Assembly: GCF_964340835.1 (NCBI RefSeq)
Contig: NZ_OZ204251.1
Direction: 5' to 3' (one strand)
Length of the DNA stretch: 64,000 nucleotides
Origin: Bombilactobacillus bombi
Lineage (GTDB): Bacteria; Bacillota; Bacilli; Lactobacillales; Lactobacillaceae
The position numbers were made by a program, and so were the translations under genes. Positions 43,521 to 52,369 of the stretch are shown one piece after another (position 1 is the first letter of the stretch; each line of letters opens with the position of its first letter). The notes under the pieces are model-generated. The model worked only from the letters and a program-made list of their open reading frames with translations, was not told the DNA's origin and made no database searches.

Positions 43521-46357
43521 TGGTAAACGATAATATTGTCATTCATGGTGCTCGTTCGCATAATTTGAAAAATATTGATGTCACCATTCCTCGTAATAAA
43601 TTGGTAGTGATGACTGGGCTTTCAGGCTCTGGAAAAAGTTCACTTGCGTTTGATACCCTTTATGCAGAAGGGCAACGACGTTATGTTGAAAGTCTCTCCT
43701 CTTATGCGCGGCAGTTTTTGGGACAAATGGATAAACCTGACGTCGATTCAATTGATGGATTGAGTCCAGCAATTTCTATTGATCAAAAAACTACGTCCAA
43801 AAACCCTCGTTCTACTGTTGGTACCGCTACTGAAATTAATGATTACTTGCGGCTTTTATGGGCGCGAGTTGGGACTCCAGTATGTCCTAATGATGGTACT
43901 ATTATTAGTCGACAATCAGTCGAACAAATGGTGGATCGGTTATTAAAATTGCCCGAACGAACCAAATTACAAATCTTATCGCCAGTAATACGCAGTAAAA
44001 AAGGACAACATAAAAAAGTATTAGCACAAATTGCCAAGCAAGGATATGTACGGGTAATTATTGACGGTGAGCAACATGATATTACTGATGAGATTGAATT
44101 AAATAAAAATCAACAGCATAATTTGCAAGTCGTTGTGGATCGAATAGTAATTAAAGATGGCATCCGTTCACGACTATTTGACTCTATAGAATCGGCCTTG
44201 CGCTTATCAGGTGGGTATATGACCGCAGATATAATTGGTGGTGAGCCCTTAGTATTTTCAGAACACTATGCTTGTCCTTTATGTGGTTTTACAGTAGGAG
44301 AATTAGAGCCACGGCTTTTTTCTTTTAATGCACCTTTTGGGGCTTGTCCAGATTGTGATGGCTTAGGTATGAAGTTAGAAGTGGATTTGGATTTAGTAAT
44401 TCCCGATCGTCATTTAACCTTGAATCAAGGAGCGATAGTTCCTTGGAACCAAGAACATTCACAGTATTATCCACATTTATTACAACAAGCTGCTGCGCAA
44501 TTTGGAATTGACCAAGATACACCATTTAATAAATTGCCCCAAAACCAACAAGATTTTTTGCTTTATGGCTCTGATAAACAGCAATTTCATTTTCATTTTG
44601 ATAATGATTTTGGTAGTGTACGTGATGTTGATACTACATTTGAAGGTGTCATTCCTAATATTGCCCATCGTTATCGCAAGCCTTCAAGTGCTTTTATGCG
44701 AGATATTATGCGCAAATATATGACTGAATCAGTTTGTCAAACTTGTCATGGTACACGTTTGAATCGTAAAGCTCTCAGCGTACAAATTGCTCAGCAAAAC
44801 ATTGCTGAGGTCTCAGATTTGCCTATCAAAGCAGCATTACCATTTTTTAAATCTATTAAGTTATCACCACAAAATACAGTAATTGCCCAGCCAATTTTAA
44901 AAGAAGTAATTGATCGGTTGACATTTCTGCAAAATGTCGGTTTGGATTACTTGACACTTTCGCGTTCGGCGGGAACTTTATCAGGGGGAGAAGCCCAACG
45001 CATTCGCTTAGCTACTCAAATTGGTTCTAACTTATCCGGAGTATTATATATTTTAGATGAACCTTCGATTGGTTTGCATCAACGTGATAATGATCGATTA
45101 ATTCGTTCGCTTAAAGCCATGCGAGATTTAGGTAATACTCTAATTGTTGTAGAACATGATGAAGATACAATGCGGCAGGCTGATTATTTGATTGATGTTG
45201 GTCCTGGTGCAGGTGCAGCAGGAGGACAGATAGTAGCGGCAGGCACACCTCAAGAAGTAGCTGCCAATCCTAATTCTTTAACAGGACAATATTTGGCCGG
45301 CAAAAAATATATTCCATTACCCACAAAACGTCGGAGTGGCACGGGTCAATCTGTCAAAATTTATGGTGCTGCTGAAAACAATTTGAAAAATGTTGATGTC
45401 GAATTTCCACTTGGAAAATTTATCGCTGTCACTGGGGTTTCGGGTTCGGGAAAATCATCTTTAGTGAACCAAATTTTACAACGAGCCTTAGCACAAAAAT
45501 TGAATCATAATAATCATCGTCCTGGTAAATTTCAAAAAATTACCGGTTTTGAAGATTTAAAAACACTTGTTAATATTGATCAAAGCCCGATAGGACGTAC
45601 TCCGCGGAGTAATCCAGCGACCTATACGGGAGTTTTTGATGATATACGTGATTTATTTGCTAAGACTAATGAAGCCAAAGTCCGAGGCTATACTAAAGGA
45701 CGCTTTTCCTTTAATGTTAAAGGTGGTCGGTGTGAAGCCTGTAAAGGGGACGGCATTATCAAAATTGAGATGAATTTTTTGCCAGATGTTTATGTACCTT
45801 GTGAAGTTTGTCATGGTACGCGCTATAACTCGGAAACTTTACAAGTCACCTACAAAGGTAAGAACATTGCGGAAATTTTACAAATGACCGTTGCAGAAGC
45901 TTTGGAATTTTTTGAGCATTTACCCAAAATTGAGCGCAAATTACAGACAATTGCGGATGTCGGCTTAGGATATGTTCAATTAGGACAATCGGCTACTACT
46001 TTGTCTGGGGGAGAAGCCCAGAGAATGAAATTAGCGTCAGAACTCTATAAGAAATCAGATGGTCATAATTTCTATATTTTGGATGAACCGACTACGGGTT
46101 TACATGTTGATGATATTAAACGGTTGTTAGACGTGCTGCAAAGACTGGTTGATCAAGGTAATACAGTAGTTGTGATTGAACATAACTTAGATGTGATTAA
46201 ATCCGCAGATTGGATTATTGATTTGGGACCAGAAGGCGGCGACTTAGGTGGACAAGTTGTAGCTATTGGAACACCGGAGCAAATTGTACAAGTCAAAGAG
46301 TCTTACACTGGACAATATTTAAAACCAGTTTTAGAAAAATTTGAAACACTTGAATAG
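43520..46357 (+). CDS. uvrA: excinuclease ABC subunit A
   Basis: UvrA is the damage-scanning ATPase of nucleotide excision repair. The 945-residue protein has two ABC modules: Walker A GLSGSGKS at 33-40 and GVSGSGKSS in the second half, plus two signature segments LSGGEAQRIRLA and LSGGEAQRMKLA. Zinc-finger cysteines are visible as CPLC/CPDC and CEAC/CEVC. The start overlaps the uvrB stop by one base (TAATG), making a two-gene SOS-regulated operon. uvrC is not in the window. Confidence 0.97.
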   Translation: MVNDNIVIHGARSHNLKNIDVTIPRNKLVVMTGLSGSGKSSLAFDTLYAEGQRRYVESLSSYARQFLGQMDKPDVDSIDGLSPAISIDQKTTSKNPRSTVGTATEINDYLRLLWARVGTPVCPNDGTIISRQSVEQMVDRLLKLPERTKLQILSPVIRSKKGQHKKVLAQIAKQGYVRVIIDGEQHDITDEIELNKNQQHNLQVVVDRIVIKDGIRSRLFDSIESALRLSGGYMTADIIGGEPLVFSEHYACPLCGFTVGELEPRLFSFNAPFGACPDCDGLGMKLEVDLDLVIPDRHLTLNQGAIVPWNQEHSQYYPHLLQQAAAQFGIDQDTPFNKLPQNQQDFLLYGSDKQQFHFHFDNDFGSVRDVDTTFEGVIPNIAHRYRKPSSAFMRDIMRKYMTESVCQTCHGTRLNRKALSVQIAQQNIAEVSDLPIKAALPFFKSIKLSPQNTVIAQPILKEVIDRLTFLQNVGLDYLTLSRSAGTLSGGEAQRIRLATQIGSNLSGVLYILDEPSIGLHQRDNDRLIRSLKAMRDLGNTLIVVEHDEDTMRQADYLIDVGPGAGAAGGQIVAAGTPQEVAANPNSLTGQYLAGKKYIPLPTKRRSGTGQSVKIYGAAENNLKNVDVEFPLGKFIAVTGVSGSGKSSLVNQILQRALAQKLNHNNHRPGKFQKITGFEDLKTLVNIDQSPIGRTPRSNPATYTGVFDDIRDLFAKTNEAKVRGYTKGRFSFNVKGGRCEACKGDGIIKIEMNFLPDVYVPCEVCHGTRYNSETLQVTYKGKNIAEILQMTVAEALEFFEHLPKIERKLQTIADVGLGYVQLGQSATTLSGGEAQRMKLASELYKKSDGHNFYILDEPTTGLHVDDIKRLLDVLQRLVDQGNTVVVIEHNLDVIKSADWIIDLGPEGGDLGGQVVAIGTPEQIVQVKESYTGQYLKPVLEKFETLE

Positions 46358-46370
46358 GTTAGATATTAAT

Positions 46371-46410
46371 AATAGACGGGCACAATTAATAATTGCTCGT
46401 CTATTTATTT
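46371..46410 (+). terminator. intrinsic terminator of uvrBA
   Basis: AATAGACGGGCA (46371-46382) pairs with TGCTCGTCTATT (46394-46405, one wobble), followed by TTATTT. The T-run is short, but the stem is strong. Confidence 0.75.
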
Positions 46411-46461
46411 GGCAGTAAGATAACAGAAAGGTTATTATATATTTGGAGAGTGGGTGTGAAC

Positions 46462-47361
46462 ATGACAACAGAAGTAACTAATATTAAAGATTTAGTTATT
46501 ATTTCGGGTATGAGTGGGGCAGGTAAAACTGTTGCAGTACAGTCATTTGAGGATATGGGTTATTTTTGCATTGATAATATGCCACCATCTTTATTAGAAA
46601 AATTTAGTGAGTTACTAAGACAATCAGATAAAATAGATAAAGTAGCACTGGTCATTGATATTCGTTCTCGCGAATTTTATGATAAGGCTCTAAGTATTTT
46701 TGCAGATTTTGAAGATATTGAATCTATGCGGACGCGAGTTTTGTTTTTAGATGCGACTGACTCTGAGTTGGTGGCTCGCTATAAGGAAACTCGACGTTCA
46801 CATCCCTTGGCTATGGATGGGCGTTTAATTGATGGTATCAATCACGAACGTGAACTTTTGCTACCAATTCGTGAACGAGCTGAGTTAGTAATTGATACTA
46901 CTGACTTATCTCCACGACAATTGCGTGAAAAGATTTTTAAAGAATTTGAAGAAAAAGATGAAGATGTTTTTCATATTGTGATGATGTCTTTTGGGTTTAA
47001 GTATGGTTTGCCCATTGACGCTGATGATGTGATGGATGTACGTTTTTTGCCTAATCCATATTATTTGCCAAAATTACGAACTCAAACAGGTTTGCAGGCT
47101 CCAGTAGCAGATTATGTGTTTGATAAAGATGTTACGAAAAAATTTTATCAGCAATATCTTGACTTATTAAAAAATATTATTCCTGGCTATCAGCAAGAAG
47201 GTAAAACTAGTCTAACAATTGCAATTGGTTGTACGGGTGGGCAACATCGCTCGGTTGCAATTGCTCAACGTTTAGGTAATGACTTGCGGCAGGCAGGATA
47301 TCCTGTGAATATCGTACACCGAGATATAAATCGATATAAGGAAACGGTGAATCGTTCATGA
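46462..47361 (+). CDS. rapZ: RNase adapter RapZ / YvcJ-type P-loop protein
   Basis: This RapZ/YvcJ family nucleotide-binding protein has about 299 residues, with Walker A GMSGAGKT at about 16-23, CIDNMPPSL, and the C-terminal GCTGGQHRSV phosphate-binding motif. In enterobacteria RapZ controls GlmZ decay; in Bacillus YvcJ affects competence and is a GTPase. The direct role here is unknown. The ATG at 46462 is the family start, but GGAG at 46445-46448 is better spaced for the GTG at 46456, which would add two residues. It overlaps yvcK by 4 bp. Confidence 0.93.
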   Translation: MTTEVTNIKDLVIISGMSGAGKTVAVQSFEDMGYFCIDNMPPSLLEKFSELLRQSDKIDKVALVIDIRSREFYDKALSIFADFEDIESMRTRVLFLDATDSELVARYKETRRSHPLAMDGRLIDGINHERELLLPIRERAELVIDTTDLSPRQLREKIFKEFEEKDEDVFHIVMMSFGFKYGLPIDADDVMDVRFLPNPYYLPKLRTQTGLQAPVADYVFDKDVTKKFYQQYLDLLKNIIPGYQQEGKTSLTIAIGCTGGQHRSVAIAQRLGNDLRQAGYPVNIVHRDINRYKETVNRS

Positions 47362-48398
47362 GTATAAATATGGCAAAAACAATTAAGGTTATTAAAGGCC
47401 GTCGCCCTAAAATAACCGTAATCGGCGGTGGTACAGGATTGCCGGTAGTTTTGAATAGTTTACGTGATTTAAATGCTGATATCACGGCTGTAGTAACAGT
47501 AGCCGATGATGGTGGTTCGTCGGGAGCAATTCGTAATTATATCAATGTTGTTCCCCCCGGGGATATTCGTAATGTGCTAGTTTCTTTATCTAATTTGGAT
47601 AAGTTATCATTGGATGTTTTTCAATATCGCTTTGCTAGTGATGATTCCTTCTTAGCAGGACATGCCATTGGCAATTTAGTGATTGCCGCTTTATCAGAAA
47701 TGTATGGTAATAATATTTTTGATGCTGTACAGGAATTGTCACGCATGATGGAAGTGGAAGGTCACGTCTTTCCTGCTTCCAATGAACCCTTAACTTTAAA
47801 TGCTGAATTTACAGATGGCACTACTTTAGCTGGAGAGCATGAAATCACGTATGCTGGCAAAACGATTCAACGAGTCTGGGTAACTGATACTAATAATCCT
47901 GAAGAACAACCAGAAGCAGTATTACCTGTTTTGGCTGCGATTATGCAGGCCGATGTAATTGTTTTGGGCCCTGGTAGTTTGTTTACCAGTATTTTGCCGA
48001 ATCTCATGATTAGTAATTTAGGCGAAGCTGTAAAGCAGACGCAAGCAGAGGTAGTTTATATCTGCAATATCATGACTCAAAAAGGAGAAACTGTCAACTT
48101 TACGGATGCTGATCATGTTAAAGTATTAAATCAGCACCTTGGAGGTCACTTTATTGATACAGTATTGGTGAATAGTACGCCTGTGCCGCCTAATTATATG
48201 GATTATGTGCGCTATAACGAATATTTAAAACAAGTTGGTAGCGATTTTACAGAACTGAGAAAAATGGGTTGCCGGGTTATCACGGATGATTTTTTGTCAT
48301 TACATGATGGCGGAGCTTTTCATGATGGCAACAAAGTGGCTCGAGAAATTGTAAACTTGGCCTTTCAAGCCGGTAATCGTAAAAATGAGGAGCGATAG
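47358..48398 (+). CDS. yvcK: YvcK/GlmR family cell-wall/gluconeogenesis factor
   Basis: YvcK (GlmR) binds UDP-GlcNAc and is needed for normal wall synthesis on gluconeogenic carbon in Bacillus. The 346-residue protein has the Rossmann-like GGGTGLPVVL near residue 22, TVADDGGSSG, GDIRNVLVSLS and GPGSLFTSILPN. The ATG overlaps the rapZ stop (ATGA). rapZ-yvcK-whiA is one of the most conserved trios in Firmicutes. Confidence 0.95.
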   Translation: MSINMAKTIKVIKGRRPKITVIGGGTGLPVVLNSLRDLNADITAVVTVADDGGSSGAIRNYINVVPPGDIRNVLVSLSNLDKLSLDVFQYRFASDDSFLAGHAIGNLVIAALSEMYGNNIFDAVQELSRMMEVEGHVFPASNEPLTLNAEFTDGTTLAGEHEITYAGKTIQRVWVTDTNNPEEQPEAVLPVLAAIMQADVIVLGPGSLFTSILPNLMISNLGEAVKQTQAEVVYICNIMTQKGETVNFTDADHVKVLNQHLGGHFIDTVLVNSTPVPPNYMDYVRYNEYLKQVGSDFTELRKMGCRVITDDFLSLHDGGAFHDGNKVAREIVNLAFQAGNRKNEER

Positions 48399-48400
48399 TC

Positions 48401-49354
48401 TTGGCGTCATATGCCAGTGAGGTTAAAAAAGAATTAACTAGTTTGGAAGTGCATCCAGAACATGCACGTGCAGAACTATCAGCCATTATTCGAATGAGTG
48501 GTAGTTTATCATTAGTCGATCATCGTTTTATTTTGAATGTGCCTACAGAAAATCCAGCAATTGCACGGCGGATTTATTCATTGTTGCATCAGTTATACAC
48601 AGTAGAATCGGACTTGGTTGTACGCCGGAAAATGAAATTAAAGAAGAATAATCAATATATTGTGCGTTTACGCCAACATGTGCAAGAAATATTAGCTGAT
48701 TTACGAATTATTGAAAATAATAGTTTTCAAATTCGAACAGATATCCCCGAAGAAGTTTTAACTTCTCAACAACGAGCACGTTCTTATTTGCGAGGAGCAT
48801 TTTTGGCTGGTGGCAGTGTCAATAGTCCGGAGACATCCCGTTATCATTTGGAAATTTACTCTCTTTATGAAAATCAAAACCAAGGAATAATGCAGTTAAT
48901 GAACCAATTTAATCTCAATGCGCGAGCTACTCAGCGCCGAAATGGGTATATTACTTATTTAAAAGGTGCTGAAAAAATTTCTGATTTTCTGCAAATCATT
49001 GGTGCTACCAGTTCAATGTTGAAATTTGAAGATATTCGTATCGTCCGAGACATGCGTAATTCGGTTAATCGGTTGGTAAATTGTGAAAATGCTAATATCA
49101 ATAAGACCATTAAAGCCGCTAGTCGTCAAATTGCTAATATTGAATTTTTGCGGGACAATTATGGCTTAGATCAGCTGCCACCCAAATTAAAAGAGATTGC
49201 CGAATTGCGCCTGGCACATCCTGAGATGTCCTTAAATGAACTAGGTAAACTGGTTCCCAGTGGTCCAATTTCAAAATCAGGAATTAATCATCGTTTGCGT
49301 AAATTAGATGATCTAATTAAAACCCAATATCAAGTAGCTACGGAGGAAAATTAA
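48401..49354 (+). CDS. whiA: DNA-binding protein WhiA
   Basis: WhiA is a homing-endonuclease-like DNA-binding protein linked to cell division and chromosome segregation. The 317-residue protein opens with SYASEVKKELT, has the degenerate LAGLIDADG-like core RSYLRGAFLAGGSVNSPE (about residues 127-144) and a C-terminal helix-turn-helix (SLNELGKLV ... KSGINHRLRKL). The start is TTG, with GAGGAG eight bases upstream and no alternative ATG. The clpP gene often found nearby is absent. Confidence 0.94.
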   Translation: MASYASEVKKELTSLEVHPEHARAELSAIIRMSGSLSLVDHRFILNVPTENPAIARRIYSLLHQLYTVESDLVVRRKMKLKKNNQYIVRLRQHVQEILADLRIIENNSFQIRTDIPEEVLTSQQRARSYLRGAFLAGGSVNSPETSRYHLEIYSLYENQNQGIMQLMNQFNLNARATQRRNGYITYLKGAEKISDFLQIIGATSSMLKFEDIRIVRDMRNSVNRLVNCENANINKTIKAASRQIANIEFLRDNYGLDQLPPKLKEIAELRLAHPEMSLNELGKLVPSGPISKSGINHRLRKLDDLIKTQYQVATEEN

Positions 49355-49357
49355 TTA

Positions 49358-50041
49358 ATGAAAGTTTTAGTGATTGGTGCACATGGACAAATTGGTCGTC
49401 TTCTAGTAGCAAAATTACAAGTTAGTCAGCATGAAGTTACTGCTGGTTTGCGTTCAACTTCGCAAATTGAAGATTATCAAGAACAAGGTTATCAAACTGC
49501 TTTAGTTGATGTGGAAAAAGATATCACCCATTTACAAGCAGCAATGAAAGATCAACAAGCAGTGGTTTTTGCGGTTGGTTCAGGTGGCAAAACTGGTGCT
49601 GATAAAACAATGATGGTCGATTTAGATGGCGCCGTGAAGGCTATGGAAGCTGCCAAAAAAGCAGATATAGAACGTTTTATTATTATAAGCGCTATTGGAG
49701 CTCAAAATCGGTCGCTTTGGTCTTATCAACAACGTGAACTAAGTACCGGCAATTATTATTATGCGGCTAAATATTATGCAGATGAATGGTTGCTGCATAG
49801 TGGCTTAGCGTATACAATTATTCGTCCAGCAGCCTTAACTAATGCAACTCCAACAGGGAAAGTAGTGCTGGGGCCGCAATTAGATTTAACTGTTGATAAC
49901 AAAGTACGAACAATAACACGCTCAGATGTAGCGCAGACAGTTGTGGAATGCTTAAATCAGCCACGAACTATTAATCAAGCTTTTGATATTAGTAATGGTG
50001 ATATTTTAATTGCGCAAGCTTTAGCAAAGTTATCTTCTTAA
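49358..50041 (+). CDS. NAD(P)-binding atypical SDR family protein
   Basis: This 227-residue Rossmann-fold protein has VIGAHGQIGRLL at the N-terminus, VFAVGSGGKTGADKTMMVD in the middle and a YYAAKYYADEWL helix followed by TIIRPAALT. This is the pattern of the atypical SDR5/NmrA-like group, which may act as oxidoreductases or redox sensors. The substrate is unknown. It begins 3 bp after whiA with GGAGG upstream, so it is probably co-transcribed with rapZ-yvcK-whiA. A terminator follows. Confidence 0.8.
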   Translation: MKVLVIGAHGQIGRLLVAKLQVSQHEVTAGLRSTSQIEDYQEQGYQTALVDVEKDITHLQAAMKDQQAVVFAVGSGGKTGADKTMMVDLDGAVKAMEAAKKADIERFIIISAIGAQNRSLWSYQQRELSTGNYYYAAKYYADEWLLHSGLAYTIIRPAALTNATPTGKVVLGPQLDLTVDNKVRTITRSDVAQTVVECLNQPRTINQAFDISNGDILIAQALAKLSS

Positions 50042-50061
50042 ATAGATATTGTTCTATATAA

Positions 50062-50092
50062 AAAAGACTGAGAATAGTTCTCAGCCTTTTTT
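50062..50092 (+). terminator. intrinsic terminator after the whiA-SDR operon
   Basis: CTGAGAA (50068-50074) and TTCTCAG (50078-50084) form a perfect stem with a 3-nt loop, flanked by AAAAAG on the left and CTTTTTT on the right. Confidence 0.85.
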
Positions 50093-50159
50093 AATTTAAT
50101 CAATCTGTTGTTGATAATAACTAATTTTATTATTTAAGAAATCAAGATGGTATAATCTA

Positions 50160-50348
50160 ATGAAAATAATTCTCAATTTGTTGTTAGTATTAATTATCTA
50201 TCCAATTATATGTGCTGTGCTTGCCTTGTTTGGTGCAACTTGGAAATATTGGCGTCAAAGAAGGAACTTTAAGCAGACTTTTAGCCAATATTTCTTCGAC
50301 TTATTTTTAGAAATTTTAAATCCTTTGAATTGGTTATACTTCTTTTAA
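50160..50348 (+). CDS. small membrane protein of unknown function
   Basis: This 62-residue hypothetical protein has an N-terminal membrane helix (ILNLLLVLIIYPIICAVLALF, quoted from residue 4), a basic amphipathic segment (WKYWRQRRNFKQ) and an aromatic C-terminus ending WLYFF. Composition supports a real small membrane protein. There is no ribosome-binding site: a perfect TATAAT (50151-50156) lies only four bases before the ATG, so the message would be leaderless or the true start is one of the TTG codons at 50178-50183. I do not recognise the family. Confidence 0.45.
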   Translation: MKIILNLLLVLIIYPIICAVLALFGATWKYWRQRRNFKQTFSQYFFDLFLEILNPLNWLYFF

Positions 50349-50352
50349 TTAG

Positions 50353-50463
50353 AGCGGGGTCTGGTTTATTAAACAGGCGATGGTTCCACAATCAAAAACA
50401 CCAGCACGCAAAGAAATCGTTGACTTCAGTGCAATACTTAATAACAATAATTTATTCAACTGA
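50353..50463 (+). other. unrecognised short coding remnant
   Basis: Between the small membrane protein and the convergent lipoprotein gene there is a short open stretch of 36 codons on the + strand. Its composition (VPQSKTPARKEIVDF) looks protein-like and its GC is higher than its surroundings. It has an internal ATG at 50380 but no clear ribosome site. It may be the debris of a deleted gene at the edge of the accessory region. No family was recognised. Confidence 0.25.
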
Positions 50464-50464
50464 C

Positions 50465-51346
50465 TTATTTGACATCATTAGTTAACTGATTAATCTTTTT
50501 CGTAATCTTTTGATCTTTACTTAAGAGAGGATCCTCACCAGGCAGATACTGTTCGTACCTGGTTTCATATTCTTCTTTATACTGGGGTGAATTGTTTAGT
50601 TTGTGGATAAAATTACTATTAGACATTTGATATTGTCCGTTTTTGTCTTTGAGCCAGAGGCTGCGTTCCGCCCAAGTTAACATATAAATATATTTAGATG
50701 GAAGTAACTTTTGAGCTTCCGGAACATCGGAAATGGGATTTCTAACTGGATTAATCACCACTTCAGTGCCAATGCCTGGTATAGGCAATTCTTCTTTGGT
50801 CATAAATGAAAGCTGAGTTAATTCTGTATTGTTATCATTCCACTTAGATTTTTCCAATTGCTGCGCTAATTTCTGGTCGCCCTTTATGCCACCTGTGAAA
50901 TACACGTAAATATATTTGTTTTCTAAGTGCTTACTTTTATTGGCTAGGGAATGATTGACATATACTTTTAACACAGTGAACGGCGGATATTTGGCTGTGT
51001 TTACCATAGTTCCAGTTTTATTAGGCAAAGTAATCCATTGCGTAACGACACCTTGGACTAATCCAGATGACATCCTTAACATGTCATTATAATCTTTTCT
51101 ATTGATATATTCATTGATAGCTGGACCTGGATCATAAGTAACAGCCTTTAAATTTTTGATAGTAGTTTTTTGTTTTTTACCAATATTTTTAGATTTTTCT
51201 AAAATTAAGGCATACTTGTCTTTTTGAGGATGGGAAGTATTATTAATTGATTTATTAGTTTTAGTACAGCCAACTATTAAAAAGCAGGTTATAGCTAATA
51301 ATCCAAGATAAAATAATCTTTTTGGTCTATATTTTAAATTTATCAA
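50465..51346 (-). CDS. putative lipoprotein, paralogue of the protein at 51558
   Basis: This 293-residue secreted protein has a lipoprotein signal: basic start, hydrophobic core and lipobox LIVGC with Cys27. The start is TTG at 51346, with GGAG six bases upstream on the minus strand. The mature part has no family I know. It shares an ordered set of motifs with the next gene upstream: a WITLPNKTGTM block (LPNRPMTM there), VYFTGG (LFMGG there), LPIPGIG (MPLPQIG there) and SLWLKDKNGQY (GVFIRNSKGQY there). It is likely anchored to the outer membrane face. It sits downstream of the broken matrixin gene on the same strand, probably one operon under the BlaI-type repressor. Confidence 0.65.
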   Translation of the reverse strand: MINLKYRPKRLFYLGLLAITCFLIVGCTKTNKSINNTSHPQKDKYALILEKSKNIGKKQKTTIKNLKAVTYDPGPAINEYINRKDYNDMLRMSSGLVQGVVTQWITLPNKTGTMVNTAKYPPFTVLKVYVNHSLANKSKHLENKYIYVYFTGGIKGDQKLAQQLEKSKWNDNNTELTQLSFMTKEELPIPGIGTEVVINPVRNPISDVPEAQKLLPSKYIYMLTWAERSLWLKDKNGQYQMSNSNFIHKLNNSPQYKEEYETRYEQYLPGEDPLLSKDQKITKKINQLTNDVK

Positions 51347-51557
51347 TTAAAGCTCCAATCTAGATTTAAGCATCTAATTTATTATTTTGTCCCTATATTA
51401 TTAGACTATACTTTGTTGAGATTAAAAGTTACTGTAGTTTCAATTTTTGAAAGTGGACAATCTGTTTTTTCTAAAAATATTATTGGATTAACTATTTTAT
51501 GATGTTGAGGGGATTTTAGAGCGGGTTTTAGATTTAACTTGTAATTGTTTGTTTTGG

Positions 51558-52346
51558 TTAATTTGTTGTATTACTTTTTCTAATCAAATTATTCATTCCC
51601 CGATTCATTATTAAATCGTCATTTTCGCTGGTGTTACTACTCTTTGTACCATCTCCACCACCCACTGGTTGCGGTTCTGCTTCTCTTAAGTATTGTCCCT
51701 TAGAGTTTCTAATGAATACGCCTTTTCCTGAATATATTGGCATATAAAACACTTCTGGAATACCATTAACTCCCTTTTTTTCTGGCGAGATGATCAATGC
51801 GTACTTTTTTCCTATTTGTGGTAATGGCATATATGAATATTTAACAGTAATAATTTTGTTAGATTGAGCTGCTTCTCTTTGTTGGGGCGTTAAATAATCT
51901 TTGTTAGAAACATCTCTTAAAAGTTTATTATTTGCTATATTTCCACCCATGAATAGAACTTTCACTTTTGTTTCTTGTTTATCTAATTTCCCAGCTAGAA
52001 TTTGATCAATTGCGATAGTAGCCATTGTCATCGGTCTGTTAGGTAAAGAATCATTAGAAGCATCTTGTAAGTTTGTAACTGTGCCTAAAATTGTTGCTTT
52101 ACCTTTACTTATTAATCCATTAAAACTTTTTGGATAATCTACAAATAGTGTATCTCCTGGTATTTCTCGTATATTTCCTTTATAAAATTTTTTGTTTGTA
52201 ATCTTTTTACGCTTACTTGATTTTGTATTTATGGTTTTAACCTCACTTATTTTAAGTGACGCATGATGTGAAGTATATAAGCTAATGCCACCTATAAGAG
52301 CTATACAAGAAATAAGCCCTACTATTAATATTTTAAAATTTTTCAT
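51558..52346 (-). CDS. membrane-anchored extracellular protein, paralogue of the lipoprotein at 50465
   Basis: This 262-residue protein has an uncleaved-looking N-terminal hydrophobic helix (ILIVGLISCIALIGGISLY, residues 5-23), a Lys/Ser-rich linker and a beta-rich domain related to the lipoprotein encoded 211 bp downstream. Both contain TVTN/GVVTQ-like, LPN(R/K), (F/T)GG, LPxxG and KxGQY segments in the same order. The C-terminus is Asn/Ser-rich (GGGDGTKSSNTSENDD). The ATG follows AAGGAATG. It lies 23 bp after the matrixin pseudogene, so the three were probably co-transcribed. Function unknown; by context it may act with, or be processed by, the metalloprotease. Confidence 0.62.
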   Translation of the reverse strand: MKNFKILIVGLISCIALIGGISLYTSHHASLKISEVKTINTKSSKRKKITNKKFYKGNIREIPGDTLFVDYPKSFNGLISKGKATILGTVTNLQDASNDSLPNRPMTMATIAIDQILAGKLDKQETKVKVLFMGGNIANNKLLRDVSNKDYLTPQQREAAQSNKIITVKYSYMPLPQIGKKYALIISPEKKGVNGIPEVFYMPIYSGKGVFIRNSKGQYLREAEPQPVGGGDGTKSSNTSENDDLIMNRGMNNLIRKSNTTN

Positions 52347-52369
52347 AATACATTCCTTCTTAGATTATT

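Noticed and set aside
43581..44723. Several short open frames inside uvrA on both strands
   Set aside because: They are shadows of the uvrA coding frame without start signals or recognisable domains.
51347..51557. Hidden gene or RNA between the two paralogous surface proteins
   Set aside because: No open frame with a ribosome site and no strong hairpin was found; it appears to be AT-rich spacer.
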